Of a stretch of 16,927 bases of DNA, positions 1 to 5,856 are shown one piece after another. The notes beneath the pieces were generated by a model. That model saw only the letters and a program-made list of their open reading frames with translations, was not told where the DNA came from and did no database searches. The first letter of the stretch is position 1; the number at the start of each line of letters is the position of its first letter. This stretch comes from an uncultured bacterium (GTDB taxonomy: Bacteria; Cyanobacteriota; Vampirovibrionia; Gastranaerophilales; Gastranaerophilaceae): NCBI GenBank assembly GCA_902489575.1, contig CABUAQ010000037.1:1-16927 (forward strand). Direction: 5' to 3'. The translations under genes and the position numbers were made by a program.

Positions 1-9
1 GATGCTTGG

Positions 10-86
<77 letters not shown>

Positions 87-105
87 CTAAATTCTTCTAC
101 ACCCA

Positions 106-134
106 ATTATTAAACGCTAAAAATCAAAAATCAA
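106..134 (-). promoter_or_regulatory. Candidate promoter of the initiator tRNA
   Basis: On the minus strand a -35-like TTGATT (129-134) is followed after 17 nt by a -10-like AATAAT (106-111). Transcription would start near position 99, about 13 nt before the mature tRNA 5' end. The spacing is ideal and the hexamers match consensus at 4/6 and 5/6, but the region is AT-rich, so chance matches are possible. Confidence 0.45.
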
Positions 135-214
135 CCCCCTTTTTTAAACTTACGAAAATTCTCAACTCAATAAACCTGAATACAGATAATTATCCTGGCT
201 AACAACATAAAATG

Positions 215-1327
215 TTACACGCCAATTACAGCACGGGTATTTTTTATTTTTAATTTCAACAATATCTGTTTAACTACATGTAAAATAAGCAAACTCACCA
301 AAGTAACTACTGTGAACCTTAAAACAACAAGTCCTGATGCTATAAATATTTCTGACAATGAATTTACAGAAATAACCTTTTCGGTTTTAAAAATTTGATT
401 GAACCAAAAGAATACATACCAATGTACAAAAAATATGGAAAAACTGTATTTTGCAACTATATCCGCAGTTTTATTAAACCAGTTACAATTTTTTATTACT
501 TCATCATAATGTTTCAAATACCCCAACACAATCAGCGTTAAAAAGATTTTTGATATTGTTCCGTTTGACAATCCAAATCGGTGCAGCAAATAAATATCAA
601 TCCCGGAAGTTAAAAGCATTAAGCCAATAAGCATCCACCTTTTTTGATAACATGCTTCAACTCTGTCTTTATAAGCAGAAAAATACATTCCCAAAACATA
701 CATTGATGAAAAATGTACAAAACCATTTAAAATATACTTTATGTATTCAACATATTTTGCAACATAACCCATATCCACCAAATTTTCAGGCTCAATTGAC
801 ATTCGAGGAATAAATATAGTTAATAAAAACAACACTGGCAATATTTTATACAAAACTTTTTTCTTTTCCAAAATCAAAAACAAATCCGCCAAGAAAAAGA
901 AAATTACAATCATAGGAATATACCAGGTAGGAACATTATGTACTCGACCTGTTGTAAGAAATGCCCCTATTTGCAAAAAAGGATTTAATCCGTCAAATGG
1001 ATTTCCATACTCAACAGGCATTGTAAAACACAAAATTATACCGGGAATTGCCGTTATAATATATGGTAATATTACATTTGTCCATTTTTTCTTTAAATAT
1101 GTCTTATATTCAAAATTTTCAGATAAATGCTGAAATAAAAAACCTGATATAAATATAAATAAAGCAGTACCCCCTGTTAAAACTTCAAAAGCAATATTAT
1201 TAATCCAGGTGCCGCTATTTCCAAACTGCATAGTGTGCCCAGCCACAATCAACAAAATTGCAAGCCCCCTAAACACATTTATATAATTTAACATTTCCCG
1301 TTTTGGCTTAACTTGAGTATGTTCCAT
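215..1327 (-). CDS. Acyltransferase family 3 integral membrane protein
   Basis: This 370-aa protein looks like a membrane O-acyltransferase of the Acyltransferase_3 (OafA/NodX-like) family. Such enzymes transfer acetyl or other acyl groups to surface sugars or lipids. The N-terminal part carries the family signature, with the first membrane segment at about residues 16-34 containing F19-R20 and the presumed catalytic H31 in 'AGH'. The rest alternates hydrophobic helices (about ten) with short charged loops, and the length is normal for the family. The reading frame stays open upstream to 1390. I chose the ATG at 1327 because AGGA lies just before it and because the family signature then falls at the usual place. 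The substrate cannot be told from sequence. No glycan-synthesis gene is adjacent, so it appears to stand alone. Confidence 0.85.
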   Translation of the reverse strand: MEHTQVKPKREMLNYINVFRGLAILLIVAGHTMQFGNSGTWINNIAFEVLTGGTALFIFISGFLFQHLSENFEYKTYLKKKWTNVILPYIITAIPGIILCFTMPVEYGNPFDGLNPFLQIGAFLTTGRVHNVPTWYIPMIVIFFFLADLFLILEKKKVLYKILPVLFLLTIFIPRMSIEPENLVDMGYVAKYVEYIKYILNGFVHFSSMYVLGMYFSAYKDRVEACYQKRWMLIGLMLLTSGIDIYLLHRFGLSNGTISKIFLTLIVLGYLKHYDEVIKNCNWFNKTADIVAKYSFSIFFVHWYVFFWFNQIFKTEKVISVNSLSEIFIASGLVVLRFTVVTLVSLLILHVVKQILLKLKIKNTRAVIGV

Positions 1328-1554
1328 AAAAATCCTAACTTTCATAACAATTAAAACTTTTATAAATCTTACCATACATATAATTATCAAACAACCTTAT
1401 AAATTAACTTTCAATAATTAAGGATTCCTTACCAAATATTTTAATTTCGATAATATCACGCCTCCTATACCTTACATTAAAAGGTAAAGATGAAAAAGTA
1501 TTATATAACATAGATTTAAGACGAACAGGCAATAAAATTTTATTATTTTTAAAT

Positions 1555-1567
1555 TATAGTTAGTCTA
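1555..1567 (+). promoter_or_regulatory. -10-like hexamer 6 nt before the ATG (leaderless start candidate)
   Basis: TATAGT at 1555-1560 ends exactly 6 nt before the ATG at 1567, so transcription would begin at or next to the start codon. No Shine-Dalgarno sequence precedes this ATG. I see no convincing -35 hexamer at 16-18 nt spacing. Two other genes in the window show the same arrangement (ATG at 9302 and at 15484, both minus strand). Confidence 0.4.
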
Positions 1568-2301
1568 TGAAAAAATTATTCGCTATTTTACTAACATTAA
1601 TCTCCATTAGCATAACATCGGCAGTTTTTGCAGAAAACACCTGTGATGAATGTATAAATTCAACCGAAAATATGGCAAACCCAAACTCAAAGGCGAAATG
1701 CTCAATAATCAACAGTACCGAAAATTTTTATGTAATACTAAAAGGCAATATCATAAAAGTTGCATTTAAGTGTAAATTTTTATCAGAATGCGTAAAAGAA
1801 GGAGACTGTGTATATTTTTATGTTCCAAAAGACGTTACAACAGAATGCGGAACACTTATATTACCAATGAATTCAAAATTTTCAGGATATATCCGTGGAG
1901 TTTCTCCCCCAAAAAAATTTAATAAAAATGCGAGAGTTTATATAAGCATAAATAAATTAACCTTACCTGACGGGACAGAACTGGATGTTAAGGCTAAACC
2001 ATTTTCAAAAGACTTCTCGCTTTTAGAAAATGGCTGGATGACAGCAGGTAAATTAACTGCTTCCACATTAGGATTTGGAGCAATAGGAACAGGCGCAGGT
2101 GCCGGGCTTGCATTTATACCAAAACCTCACAAAATTGCAGTCGGAGCCGCAGCTATAGGACTTCCTGTCGGGTGTTTTATCGGACTTGTAACAGGTTTGC
2201 TAACCCCCGGATTAAAGTACCATGCAAAACAGGATGAAGAAATTAAAATAATTTTCTGCGAAGATTTATGCATCCCAAAATGCCATATAAACGAATTTTA
2301 A
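1567..2301 (+). CDS. Secreted Cys-rich protein with glycine-rich hydrophobic C-terminal region, unknown function
   Basis: I do not recognise a named family for this 244-aa protein. Residues 1-22 form a typical Sec signal peptide: KK, a hydrophobic core, and a likely cleavage after AVFA. The mature part has 11 cysteines (for example C26, C29, C45, C69, C75, C81, C94, and C231, C235, C239 at the end), suggesting disulfides or metal binding outside the cytoplasm. A central stretch reads like a beta-rich domain (residues 55-145, ending in 'LPDGTELDVKAKP'). Residues 163-213 are glycine- and alanine-rich and hydrophobic, resembling a glycine-zipper membrane segment, followed by a charged tail. The start is set by the signal peptide; no Shine-Dalgarno is visible. 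It is transcribed divergently from the acyltransferase and has no obvious operon partner. An envelope or membrane-inserting role is inference. Confidence 0.8.
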   Translation: MKKLFAILLTLISISITSAVFAENTCDECINSTENMANPNSKAKCSIINSTENFYVILKGNIIKVAFKCKFLSECVKEGDCVYFYVPKDVTTECGTLILPMNSKFSGYIRGVSPPKKFNKNARVYISINKLTLPDGTELDVKAKPFSKDFSLLENGWMTAGKLTASTLGFGAIGTGAGAGLAFIPKPHKIAVGAAAIGLPVGCFIGLVTGLLTPGLKYHAKQDEEIKIIFCEDLCIPKCHINEF

Positions 2302-2342
2302 AATATTTTTTTTACAAAACTTATTCAAAAATTGCAAAACAA

Positions 2343-2360
2343 GAATTATTATTAACTAAT
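2343..2360 (+). promoter_or_regulatory. Upstream element shared by the two solo LuxR-HTH genes (copy A)
   Basis: This 18-nt stretch (GA, one variable base, then TTATTATTAACTAAT) recurs at 4862-4879 on the other strand with a single mismatch. In both places it lies 53-57 nt before the ATG of a solo LuxR-type HTH gene. It contains an ATTA-NN-TAAT dyad. It could be an autoregulatory operator or part of the promoter. Confidence 0.6.
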
Positions 2361-2373
2361 ATTTTTATTTATA

Positions 2374-2413
2374 GGTTTTATCCTTAATAACTTAAATCAG
2401 AAAGGATAAAACT
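2374..2413 (+). promoter_or_regulatory. Hairpin that can hide the ribosome binding site of the 2414 gene
   Basis: GTTTTATCCTT (2375-2385) and AAGGATAAAAC (2402-2412) are perfect 11-bp inverted repeats, and a G-U pair (2374/2413) extends the stem to 12 bp. The loop is 16 nt. The right arm contains the Shine-Dalgarno AAGGA and ends directly at the ATG (2414). If folded in the mRNA, the stem would block initiation; alternatively the dyad is a DNA operator. Confidence 0.6.
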
Positions 2414-2611
2414 ATGATAGAAAAACTAACAAGCAGAGAAACAGAAGTGCTTAAACTTGTATGCAAAGGCTACAGCAACCGCGCGATTGGAGAAGCTCTT
2501 GGAATAAGCCATCACACATCAAAAGCACATGTAGAAGCAATAACCCGCAAACTTAAAACCAGAAACAGAACAACTGCGGCCTTCATTGCGGGTTATAAAA
2601 ATATTATTTAG
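2414..2611 (+). CDS. Stand-alone LuxR/GerE-type HTH DNA-binding protein
   Basis: The 65-aa product is essentially one GerE/LuxR-type four-helix HTH domain with no receiver or sensor domain. Family hallmarks are 'LTSRETEVLKLVCKG' at residues 5-19, the N-R-x-I core, the recognition-helix region around 'SHHTSKAHV' (32-40), and 'KLKTRNRTTAA' near the end. GerE itself is a comparable single-domain regulator, so the length is plausible for a complete protein. A paralog with about 55% identity by eye lies at 4601-4804. The start is fixed by GAAAGGA just upstream. Translation may be restrained by the hairpin that includes this site. The gene ends 4 bp from the 3' end of the opposing proC. Targets are unknown; autoregulation or cross-regulation with the paralog is inference from their shared upstream element. 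Confidence 0.88.
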   Translation: MIEKLTSRETEVLKLVCKGYSNRAIGEALGISHHTSKAHVEAITRKLKTRNRTTAAFIAGYKNII

Positions 2612-2615
2612 CATA

Positions 2616-3422
2616 TTATTTCCCGAGTGCATTAGCTTTTTGAGCTGTTTTTTCAATAACATTATAAAATAACTTATCAGAATGCATATCTTTCATTTCG
2701 GAAATTCCTACAAAAGTACACCCACCCTTTGTTGCAACGTTATCAATAAGAGTTTGAACAGATTTTTCCCCTCTTTCAAAAATCATCTGAGCAGAACCAA
2801 ATGCAGTTTGTGCAGCAAGAGTTAATGATTTATCATAATCCAGACCAAGTCTTTCACCGGCTCTTGCCATATCTTCAATTACTTGATAAAAAAATGCCGG
2901 ACCTGAACCTGATATAGCAGTAACTATATCCATTTGAGTTTCTTCAACTGTAATACTCTTTCCAAGAACCGATAAAAGCCCTTCAACAAAATTCAAATCT
3001 TCGTCTTTAGCTAATGAACCCTTACAAACACCAAACATACCGAGTCTAACCAATGCCGGAGTATTAGGCATAATTCTTATAACTCTTACATCCGGAATAA
3101 CATCTTCAATTCTTGAAGTACAAACCCCGGCAGCTATTGATACAATTAACTTCTCTCCGGTTAAACAATCTTTAATTCCTTCAAGAACCTCAACTACACT
3201 ATTTGGCTTAGTTGCGATGAATATAATATCCGCAGATAGTGCTAATGCCTCATTATCAGTCAAAACCCGTATCCCTAACCTTTCTGAAGATAATTTAGCG
3301 ATATCTTCGCTTATCTCTGAACCTAAAAGCTCAAACTCTTCTTTTCTATTTGAGGCTAAAATACCGCTAATGATAGCACTTGCCATTTTCCCGCAGCCGA
3401 TAAACCCGATTGTTTTCTTCAT
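2616..3422 (-). CDS. proC: Pyrroline-5-carboxylate reductase
   Basis: This cytoplasmic enzyme catalyses the last step of proline synthesis, reducing pyrroline-5-carboxylate with NAD(P)H. The 268-aa length is normal for the family. The Rossmann motif 'FIGCGKMASA' sits at residues 7-16, 'MPNTPA' at 118-123, the 'SGSGPAFFY' signature at 171-179, and the C-terminal signature region 'VATKGGCT' at 229-236. In that region, lysine and cysteine replace residues more usual in VTSPGGTT-type sequences, which is a mild variation. The start has an AGAAGGGA Shine-Dalgarno region upstream. The gene runs divergently from rpmH and is tail-to-tail with the small LuxR-type gene. No other proline gene is nearby. 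Confidence 0.96.
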   Translation of the reverse strand: MKKTIGFIGCGKMASAIISGILASNRKEEFELLGSEISEDIAKLSSERLGIRVLTDNEALALSADIIFIATKPNSVVEVLEGIKDCLTGEKLIVSIAAGVCTSRIEDVIPDVRVIRIMPNTPALVRLGMFGVCKGSLAKDEDLNFVEGLLSVLGKSITVEETQMDIVTAISGSGPAFFYQVIEDMARAGERLGLDYDKSLTLAAQTAFGSAQMIFERGEKSVQTLIDNVATKGGCTFVGISEMKDMHSDKLFYNVIEKTAQKANALGK

Positions 3423-3448
3423 AATATTTAATCATCCCTTCTTATTTA

Positions 3449-3477
3449 TTGACTAATCAGTTTGTTTACTATAACAT
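3449..3477 (+). promoter_or_regulatory. Candidate promoter for rpmH-rnpA
   Basis: TTGACT (3449-3454) is followed after 17 nt by TAACAT (3472-3477). An alternative -10, TATAAC at 3470-3475, would have a 15-nt spacer. Transcription would start around 3484, leaving a 35-nt leader before rpmH. The hexamers match consensus at 5/6 and 4/6. Confidence 0.5.
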
Positions 3478-3518
3478 TTGAATTATACGACAAATAAATA
3501 GTAAAAGGAAATAAAAAA

Positions 3519-3671
3519 ATGAGACGTACACTAGAAGGAACAAAAAGAAAAAGACAACATGTAAGCGGTTTTAGAGCAAGAATGTCAACTCCGGGCGGAC
3601 GTGAAGTTATCAACAGACGCAGGGCTCGCGGTCGTCACAAAATTGCTATTACTGCTAAAAAACGTGCGTAG
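3519..3671 (+). CDS. rpmH: Large ribosomal subunit protein bL34
   Basis: A 50-aa, strongly basic protein reads from ATG 3519 to TAG 3669-3671. It carries the bL34 signature: 'RTLEGT', then 'RKR', 'SGFRARM' (residues 17-23), 'GGREVINRRRARGRH' (26-40) and a lysine/arginine-rich end. The N-terminal 'RTLEGT' form, rather than the proteobacterial 'KRTFQPS', resembles cyanobacterial L34. AAAAGGAA upstream serves as ribosome binding site. bL34 sits in the 50S subunit. The order rpmH then rnpA is conserved across bacteria and seen here, with 48 nt between them. Confidence 0.95.
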   Translation: MRRTLEGTKRKRQHVSGFRARMSTPGGREVINRRRARGRHKIAITAKKRA

Positions 3672-3678
3672 TTTTACT

Positions 3679-3703
3679 CGTATTTACAGTTTATGTAAAT
3701 ACG
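3679..3703 (+). promoter_or_regulatory. Perfect hairpin between rpmH and rnpA
   Basis: CGTATTTACA (3679-3688) and TGTAAATACG (3694-3703) pair over 10 bp around a 5-nt loop (GTTTA). A G-U pair can extend the stem. There is no following T run, so it is unlikely to be a full terminator. It ends 16 nt before the rnpA ATG, just ahead of the ribosome binding site. It could protect the rpmH mRNA end, be an RNase cleavage site, or tune rnpA translation relative to the far more abundant L34. Confidence 0.6.
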
Positions 3704-3719
3704 GATTGAAAGGTGACTG

Positions 3720-4070
3720 ATGTTACCAAAACAGTACAGGTTAAAAAAGAGATCCGCATTCAAAGCGACATATAAAGTTAAAAACTCCTCCCATAAGGGT
3801 GGAGTAACTTTGTTTGCGGGGATTTTAAAAAAAGATGATTACCCCACTAAAGCCGGATTTGTTGTAAGTAAAAAAGTCCACAAGCGAGCAGTTAAAAGAA
3901 ACCGCTTAAAACGATTAATGCGGGAAAGTTACAGAATATTATTAAAAGAAGGGCAAGTTGGAAATTCTCAAAAATTTATGTCACTAGTGTTTGTGGGAAC
4001 GGAAAATGCCCTTGGAAAAAGTTTTTCTGAAATAAAATCTAGTATAGCAAAAATGCTGGAGAAGCTGTAG
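3720..4070 (+). CDS. rnpA: Ribonuclease P protein component
   Basis: This 116-aa basic protein binds the RNase P RNA and assists 5' maturation of pre-tRNAs. The family signature is clear: 'LPKQYRLKKRSAF' at the N-terminus, 'AGFVVSKKV' at 45-53, and the RNR motif region 'KKVHKRAVKRNRLKRLMRE' at 51-69. Length is typical. AAAGGTG precedes the ATG, which follows rpmH as in most bacteria. The stop codon at 4068-4070 is immediately followed by the ATG of the next gene, suggesting translational coupling. The RNase P RNA gene itself is not in the window. Confidence 0.95.
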   Translation: MLPKQYRLKKRSAFKATYKVKNSSHKGGVTLFAGILKKDDYPTKAGFVVSKKVHKRAVKRNRLKRLMRESYRILLKEGQVGNSQKFMSLVFVGTENALGKSFSEIKSSIAKMLEKL

Positions 4071-4598
4071 ATGCTTGAAGGAGTTTACGTTGATAACATA
4101 ATGATGCACTCTGAAACAAGAGTATACCCCGCAGAGCCGCAAATTACCGCAGGTTTAATTGTTGGCAGCGAATCCATATACAAATATTCGCTCAGGGAAT
4201 CTTCATACCCGACTTTATCTTTAGCAGATGAAATTTCAGATAGTCTGGGTAATATAATTCCTCCGGGACACTATGAACTTGCCTTATCTGATGAAAAAGA
4301 TTATTTAATACTTATTCAATCAAAAAAAGCTATTGCAATCATCCCCGTTTTTAAAGTCGATATAGACATGTCATACTATGAACAGGTTAAGGATAATAAA
4401 GCTTTAAAGAAAAAGAAAAAAGAAGAAAAAGAAATTGCTAAAACTAACATTAAACGTGAGAAAAAAGGATTACCGCCAATAAACAAAGAACAAGATATTT
4501 ACCAGGAAGCAACTATTGAATATATCCCTTCAGGTTCATATTACCTTATACGATACGAGCGTGGTGATGTGAAAGCATGGGGAGCAATAAAAGGTTAA
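4071..4598 (+). CDS. Unknown 175-aa protein directly coupled to rnpA
   Basis: I do not recognise this family. The ATG abuts the rnpA stop with no gap, and GGAGAAG at the end of rnpA can serve as its ribosome binding site, so the two are almost certainly cotranscribed and probably coupled. There is no signal peptide or membrane segment. The first 100 residues read like a compact alpha/beta or beta domain ('IPPGHYELALSDEKDYLILIQSKKAIAIIPVF'-type strands, about residues 63-96). A lysine/glutamate-rich helical linker follows (about 104-133, KKKKKEEKE), then a short strand-rich C-terminal part ending 'YLIRYERGDVKAWGAIKG'. In many bacteria yidD or yidC follows rnpA; this is neither, lacking the YidD cysteine motifs and any membrane helices. 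It ends 2 bp from the opposing small LuxR-type gene. Confidence 0.75.
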   Translation: MLEGVYVDNIMMHSETRVYPAEPQITAGLIVGSESIYKYSLRESSYPTLSLADEISDSLGNIIPPGHYELALSDEKDYLILIQSKKAIAIIPVFKVDIDMSYYEQVKDNKALKKKKKEEKEIAKTNIKREKKGLPPINKEQDIYQEATIEYIPSGSYYLIRYERGDVKAWGAIKG

Positions 4599-4600
4599 TC

Positions 4601-4804
4601 TTAAAACTTGATAAGTCCCGTTCTTGCAGCAATGTAAGCAGCCGATGTTCTATTTTTTGCATTCAATTTATGTATCAAAGATTTGACATGAGATTTTGAA
4701 GTGTGAATACTTATAAATAAAATTTCACTGATTTCTCGATTGTTCAATCCTCTACAAACCAGATTTAACACTTCCTTTTCTCTTGCAGATAAAGCTTCAA
4801 TCAT
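4601..4804 (-). CDS. Second stand-alone LuxR/GerE-type HTH protein
   Basis: The 67-aa product is a single LuxR-type HTH domain, paralogous to the 65-aa protein at 2414-2611. About 36 of 65 positions match by eye, including 'IE.L..RE.EVL.LVC.G' at the start and 'HTSK.HV' in the recognition region. The frame is open upstream to 4849, but I start at ATG 4804. GAAAGGATA lies just upstream there, the product then aligns end to end with its paralog, and the upstream element is at the same distance. There is no sensor or receiver domain. It lies downstream of the DUF2628-like gene on the same strand, 104 nt away, and ends 2 bp from the rnpA-linked gene. It may bind the same element as its paralog, which is inference. 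Confidence 0.87.
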   Translation of the reverse strand: MIEALSAREKEVLNLVCRGLNNREISEILFISIHTSKSHVKSLIHKLNAKNRTSAAYIAARTGLIKF

Positions 4805-4812
4805 ATTACTAT

Positions 4813-4859
4813 ATCCTTTCATTTTTTTACAACAAAAAGAATAAAACAAATAAAAGGAT
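4813..4859 (-). promoter_or_regulatory. Possible RBS-sequestering stem of the second LuxR-HTH gene
   Basis: On the minus strand ATCCTTTTAT (4859 to 4850) can pair with ATGAAAGGAT (4822 to 4813) over 10 bp with one G-U pair. The right arm contains the Shine-Dalgarno AAAGGA of the 4804 gene. The loop is 27 nt, so this is weaker than the stem before the paralog at 2414, but it has the same logic: an upstream ATCCTT facing the AAGGAT. Confidence 0.4.
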
Positions 4860-4861
4860 TA

Positions 4862-4879
4862 ATTAGTTAATAATAACTC
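4862..4879 (-). promoter_or_regulatory. Upstream element shared by the two solo LuxR-HTH genes (copy B)
   Basis: On the minus strand this reads GAG followed by TTATTATTAACTAAT, matching 2343-2360 at 17 of 18 positions. It lies 57 nt before the ATG at 4804, against 53 nt for the other copy. It is preceded by TTTACA (minus strand), a possible -35. Confidence 0.6.
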
Positions 4880-4908
4880 CGGTTTTGTAAAAATTTTTCT
4901 TTTCCTCA

Positions 4909-5331
4909 CTATATGGTGTTATTTCCAATATACGCAAGCAGCAGAAAAGCTTTAATAGTAAAGATTAAACCTAAAACTGATAACACAATCCATAGTTTGA
5001 CCCAATTACGCTGTATACGGTTAAATTCATCGATACTTGTCCAGTTTCTTGAATTCCATGCCCATTTGTTACCTGCAAAACCAAACCACACAGAAATAGC
5101 AATAGGACCAACCACAGGTACTATACAAGCTGCGAAATACAACAGAGTGATGTACTTCCCGTGCATAATACCCCATATCCAATTCATTAGAAAAGCCCCC
5201 CAGTTAAATCTTTTCAATTCAACAGGATAATCATCTTCCTCATTTTTGCAAACCCACTCTCCGCAAAATTTACACTTTTTCGCCTCAAAAGATATCTCTG
5301 CATTACAAAACGGACACAATTTATTTTCCAT
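4909..5331 (-). CDS. Zinc-ribbon plus membrane protein, DUF2628-like
   Basis: This 140-aa protein has an N-terminal zinc ribbon with C6, C9, C20 and C23 (CPFC...CKFC). A tryptophan- and phenylalanine-rich region follows ('FNWGAFLMNWIWGI', about residues 43-56) that resembles DUF2628-type membrane proteins. One or two hydrophobic helices occupy about 58-86, and another lies at about 111-135. It is probably anchored in the inner membrane with the ribbon in the cytoplasm; the molecular role is unknown for this group. AAAGGAG sits just before the ATG, and a strong promoter lies upstream. The small LuxR-type gene follows on the same strand. Confidence 0.8.
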   Translation of the reverse strand: MENKLCPFCNAEISFEAKKCKFCGEWVCKNEEDDYPVELKRFNWGAFLMNWIWGIMHGKYITLLYFAACIVPVVGPIAISVWFGFAGNKWAWNSRNWTSIDEFNRIQRNWVKLWIVLSVLGLIFTIKAFLLLAYIGNNTI

Positions 5332-5368
5332 AATCTATAAGCTCCTTTTTATAGTTTCCCTCAAATCA

Positions 5369-5397
5369 ATGATATAACTTGAGTTAAACTATGTCAA
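5369..5397 (-). promoter_or_regulatory. Sigma70-type promoter of the zinc-ribbon membrane gene
   Basis: On the minus strand a perfect TTGACA (5392-5397) is followed after exactly 17 nt by TATCAT (5369-5374, 5/6 match). Transcription would start near 5362 with a leader of about 30 nt containing the AAAGGAG site. This is one of the best promoter matches in the window. Confidence 0.7.
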
Positions 5398-5401
5398 GAA
5401 A

Positions 5402-5686
5402 TTAGAGCTTATGGAGGTATTTATTAAGATTAGCATTCATATCAAGCATTGTATAAATTAAATCTCTGGTCTGAATTTCTGTTTCGGAAGCCGAAGCCGT
5501 TTTTGACTGAACTTCTTGAGCTTGCGTTACAGATTGATTTTTAAGGGCATTTGCAATCAATTGATAAGCTTGAGCTTCCGATACAACTGTAGACGGATCA
5601 ATCCCGAGAGCCTTCAATTTACGCTTTGTTTCTTCACTCAGCCTGCCGTTGCAAAATCCAAATAAGTTTACTCCATTAATAGACAT
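5402..5686 (-). CDS. Unknown 94-aa protein
   Basis: I cannot assign a family. The N-terminus 'MSINGVNLFGF' is followed by a short helical region ('LSEETKRKLKALGIDPSTVVSEAQAYQLIANALK', residues 16-49) that looks like a small helix-turn-helix-shaped fold. A Gln/Ser/Thr-rich linker (50-72) and a C-terminal helix come next. It has no signal peptide and no membrane segment. GAAAGGTAG precedes the ATG. I have the impression that similar 'LGIDPSTV.SEAQA' proteins occur repeatedly in Gastranaerophilales genomes, but I could not check this. Confidence 0.7.
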   Translation of the reverse strand: MSINGVNLFGFCNGRLSEETKRKLKALGIDPSTVVSEAQAYQLIANALKNQSVTQAQEVQSKTASASETEIQTRDLIYTMLDMNANLNKYLHKL

Positions 5687-5793
5687 AATGTAAATCTACC
5701 TTTCAATATAGGGTTTAATGAAATTTATAAAAAAGTCCAGTAAAATATTTATCGACAAATATAGATTTAATCTTTAATATTTGGTTGAATTCT

Positions 5794-5822
5794 TTTACAT
5801 TCTGTTATGTTTTTTGTAAAAT
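5794..5822 (+). promoter_or_regulatory. Promoter of pgk
   Basis: TTTACA (5794-5799) and TAAAAT (5817-5822) are separated by exactly 17 nt, each one base off consensus. Transcription would start near 5829, giving a leader of about 28 nt that holds AAGGAG. Confidence 0.65.
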
Positions 5823-5856
5823 AAACATGCGGTACCATTTAAGAAGGAGAAAACTT

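Noticed and set aside
211..255. Complex hairpin around the stop codon of the acyltransferase gene
   Set aside because: The stem needs internal mismatches and several G-U pairs and has no T run, so I do not call a terminator.
1468..1486. TACCTT...AAGGTA inverted repeat in the spacer between acyltransferase and secreted protein genes
   Set aside because: Only 6 bp with a 7-nt loop; expected by chance in such a spacer.
1490..1513. Mini-ORF of 7 codons (MKKYYIT) preceded by AAAGG upstream of the secreted protein gene
   Set aside because: It is very short, in an AT-rich spacer, and shows no attenuator structure or codon run typical of leader peptides.
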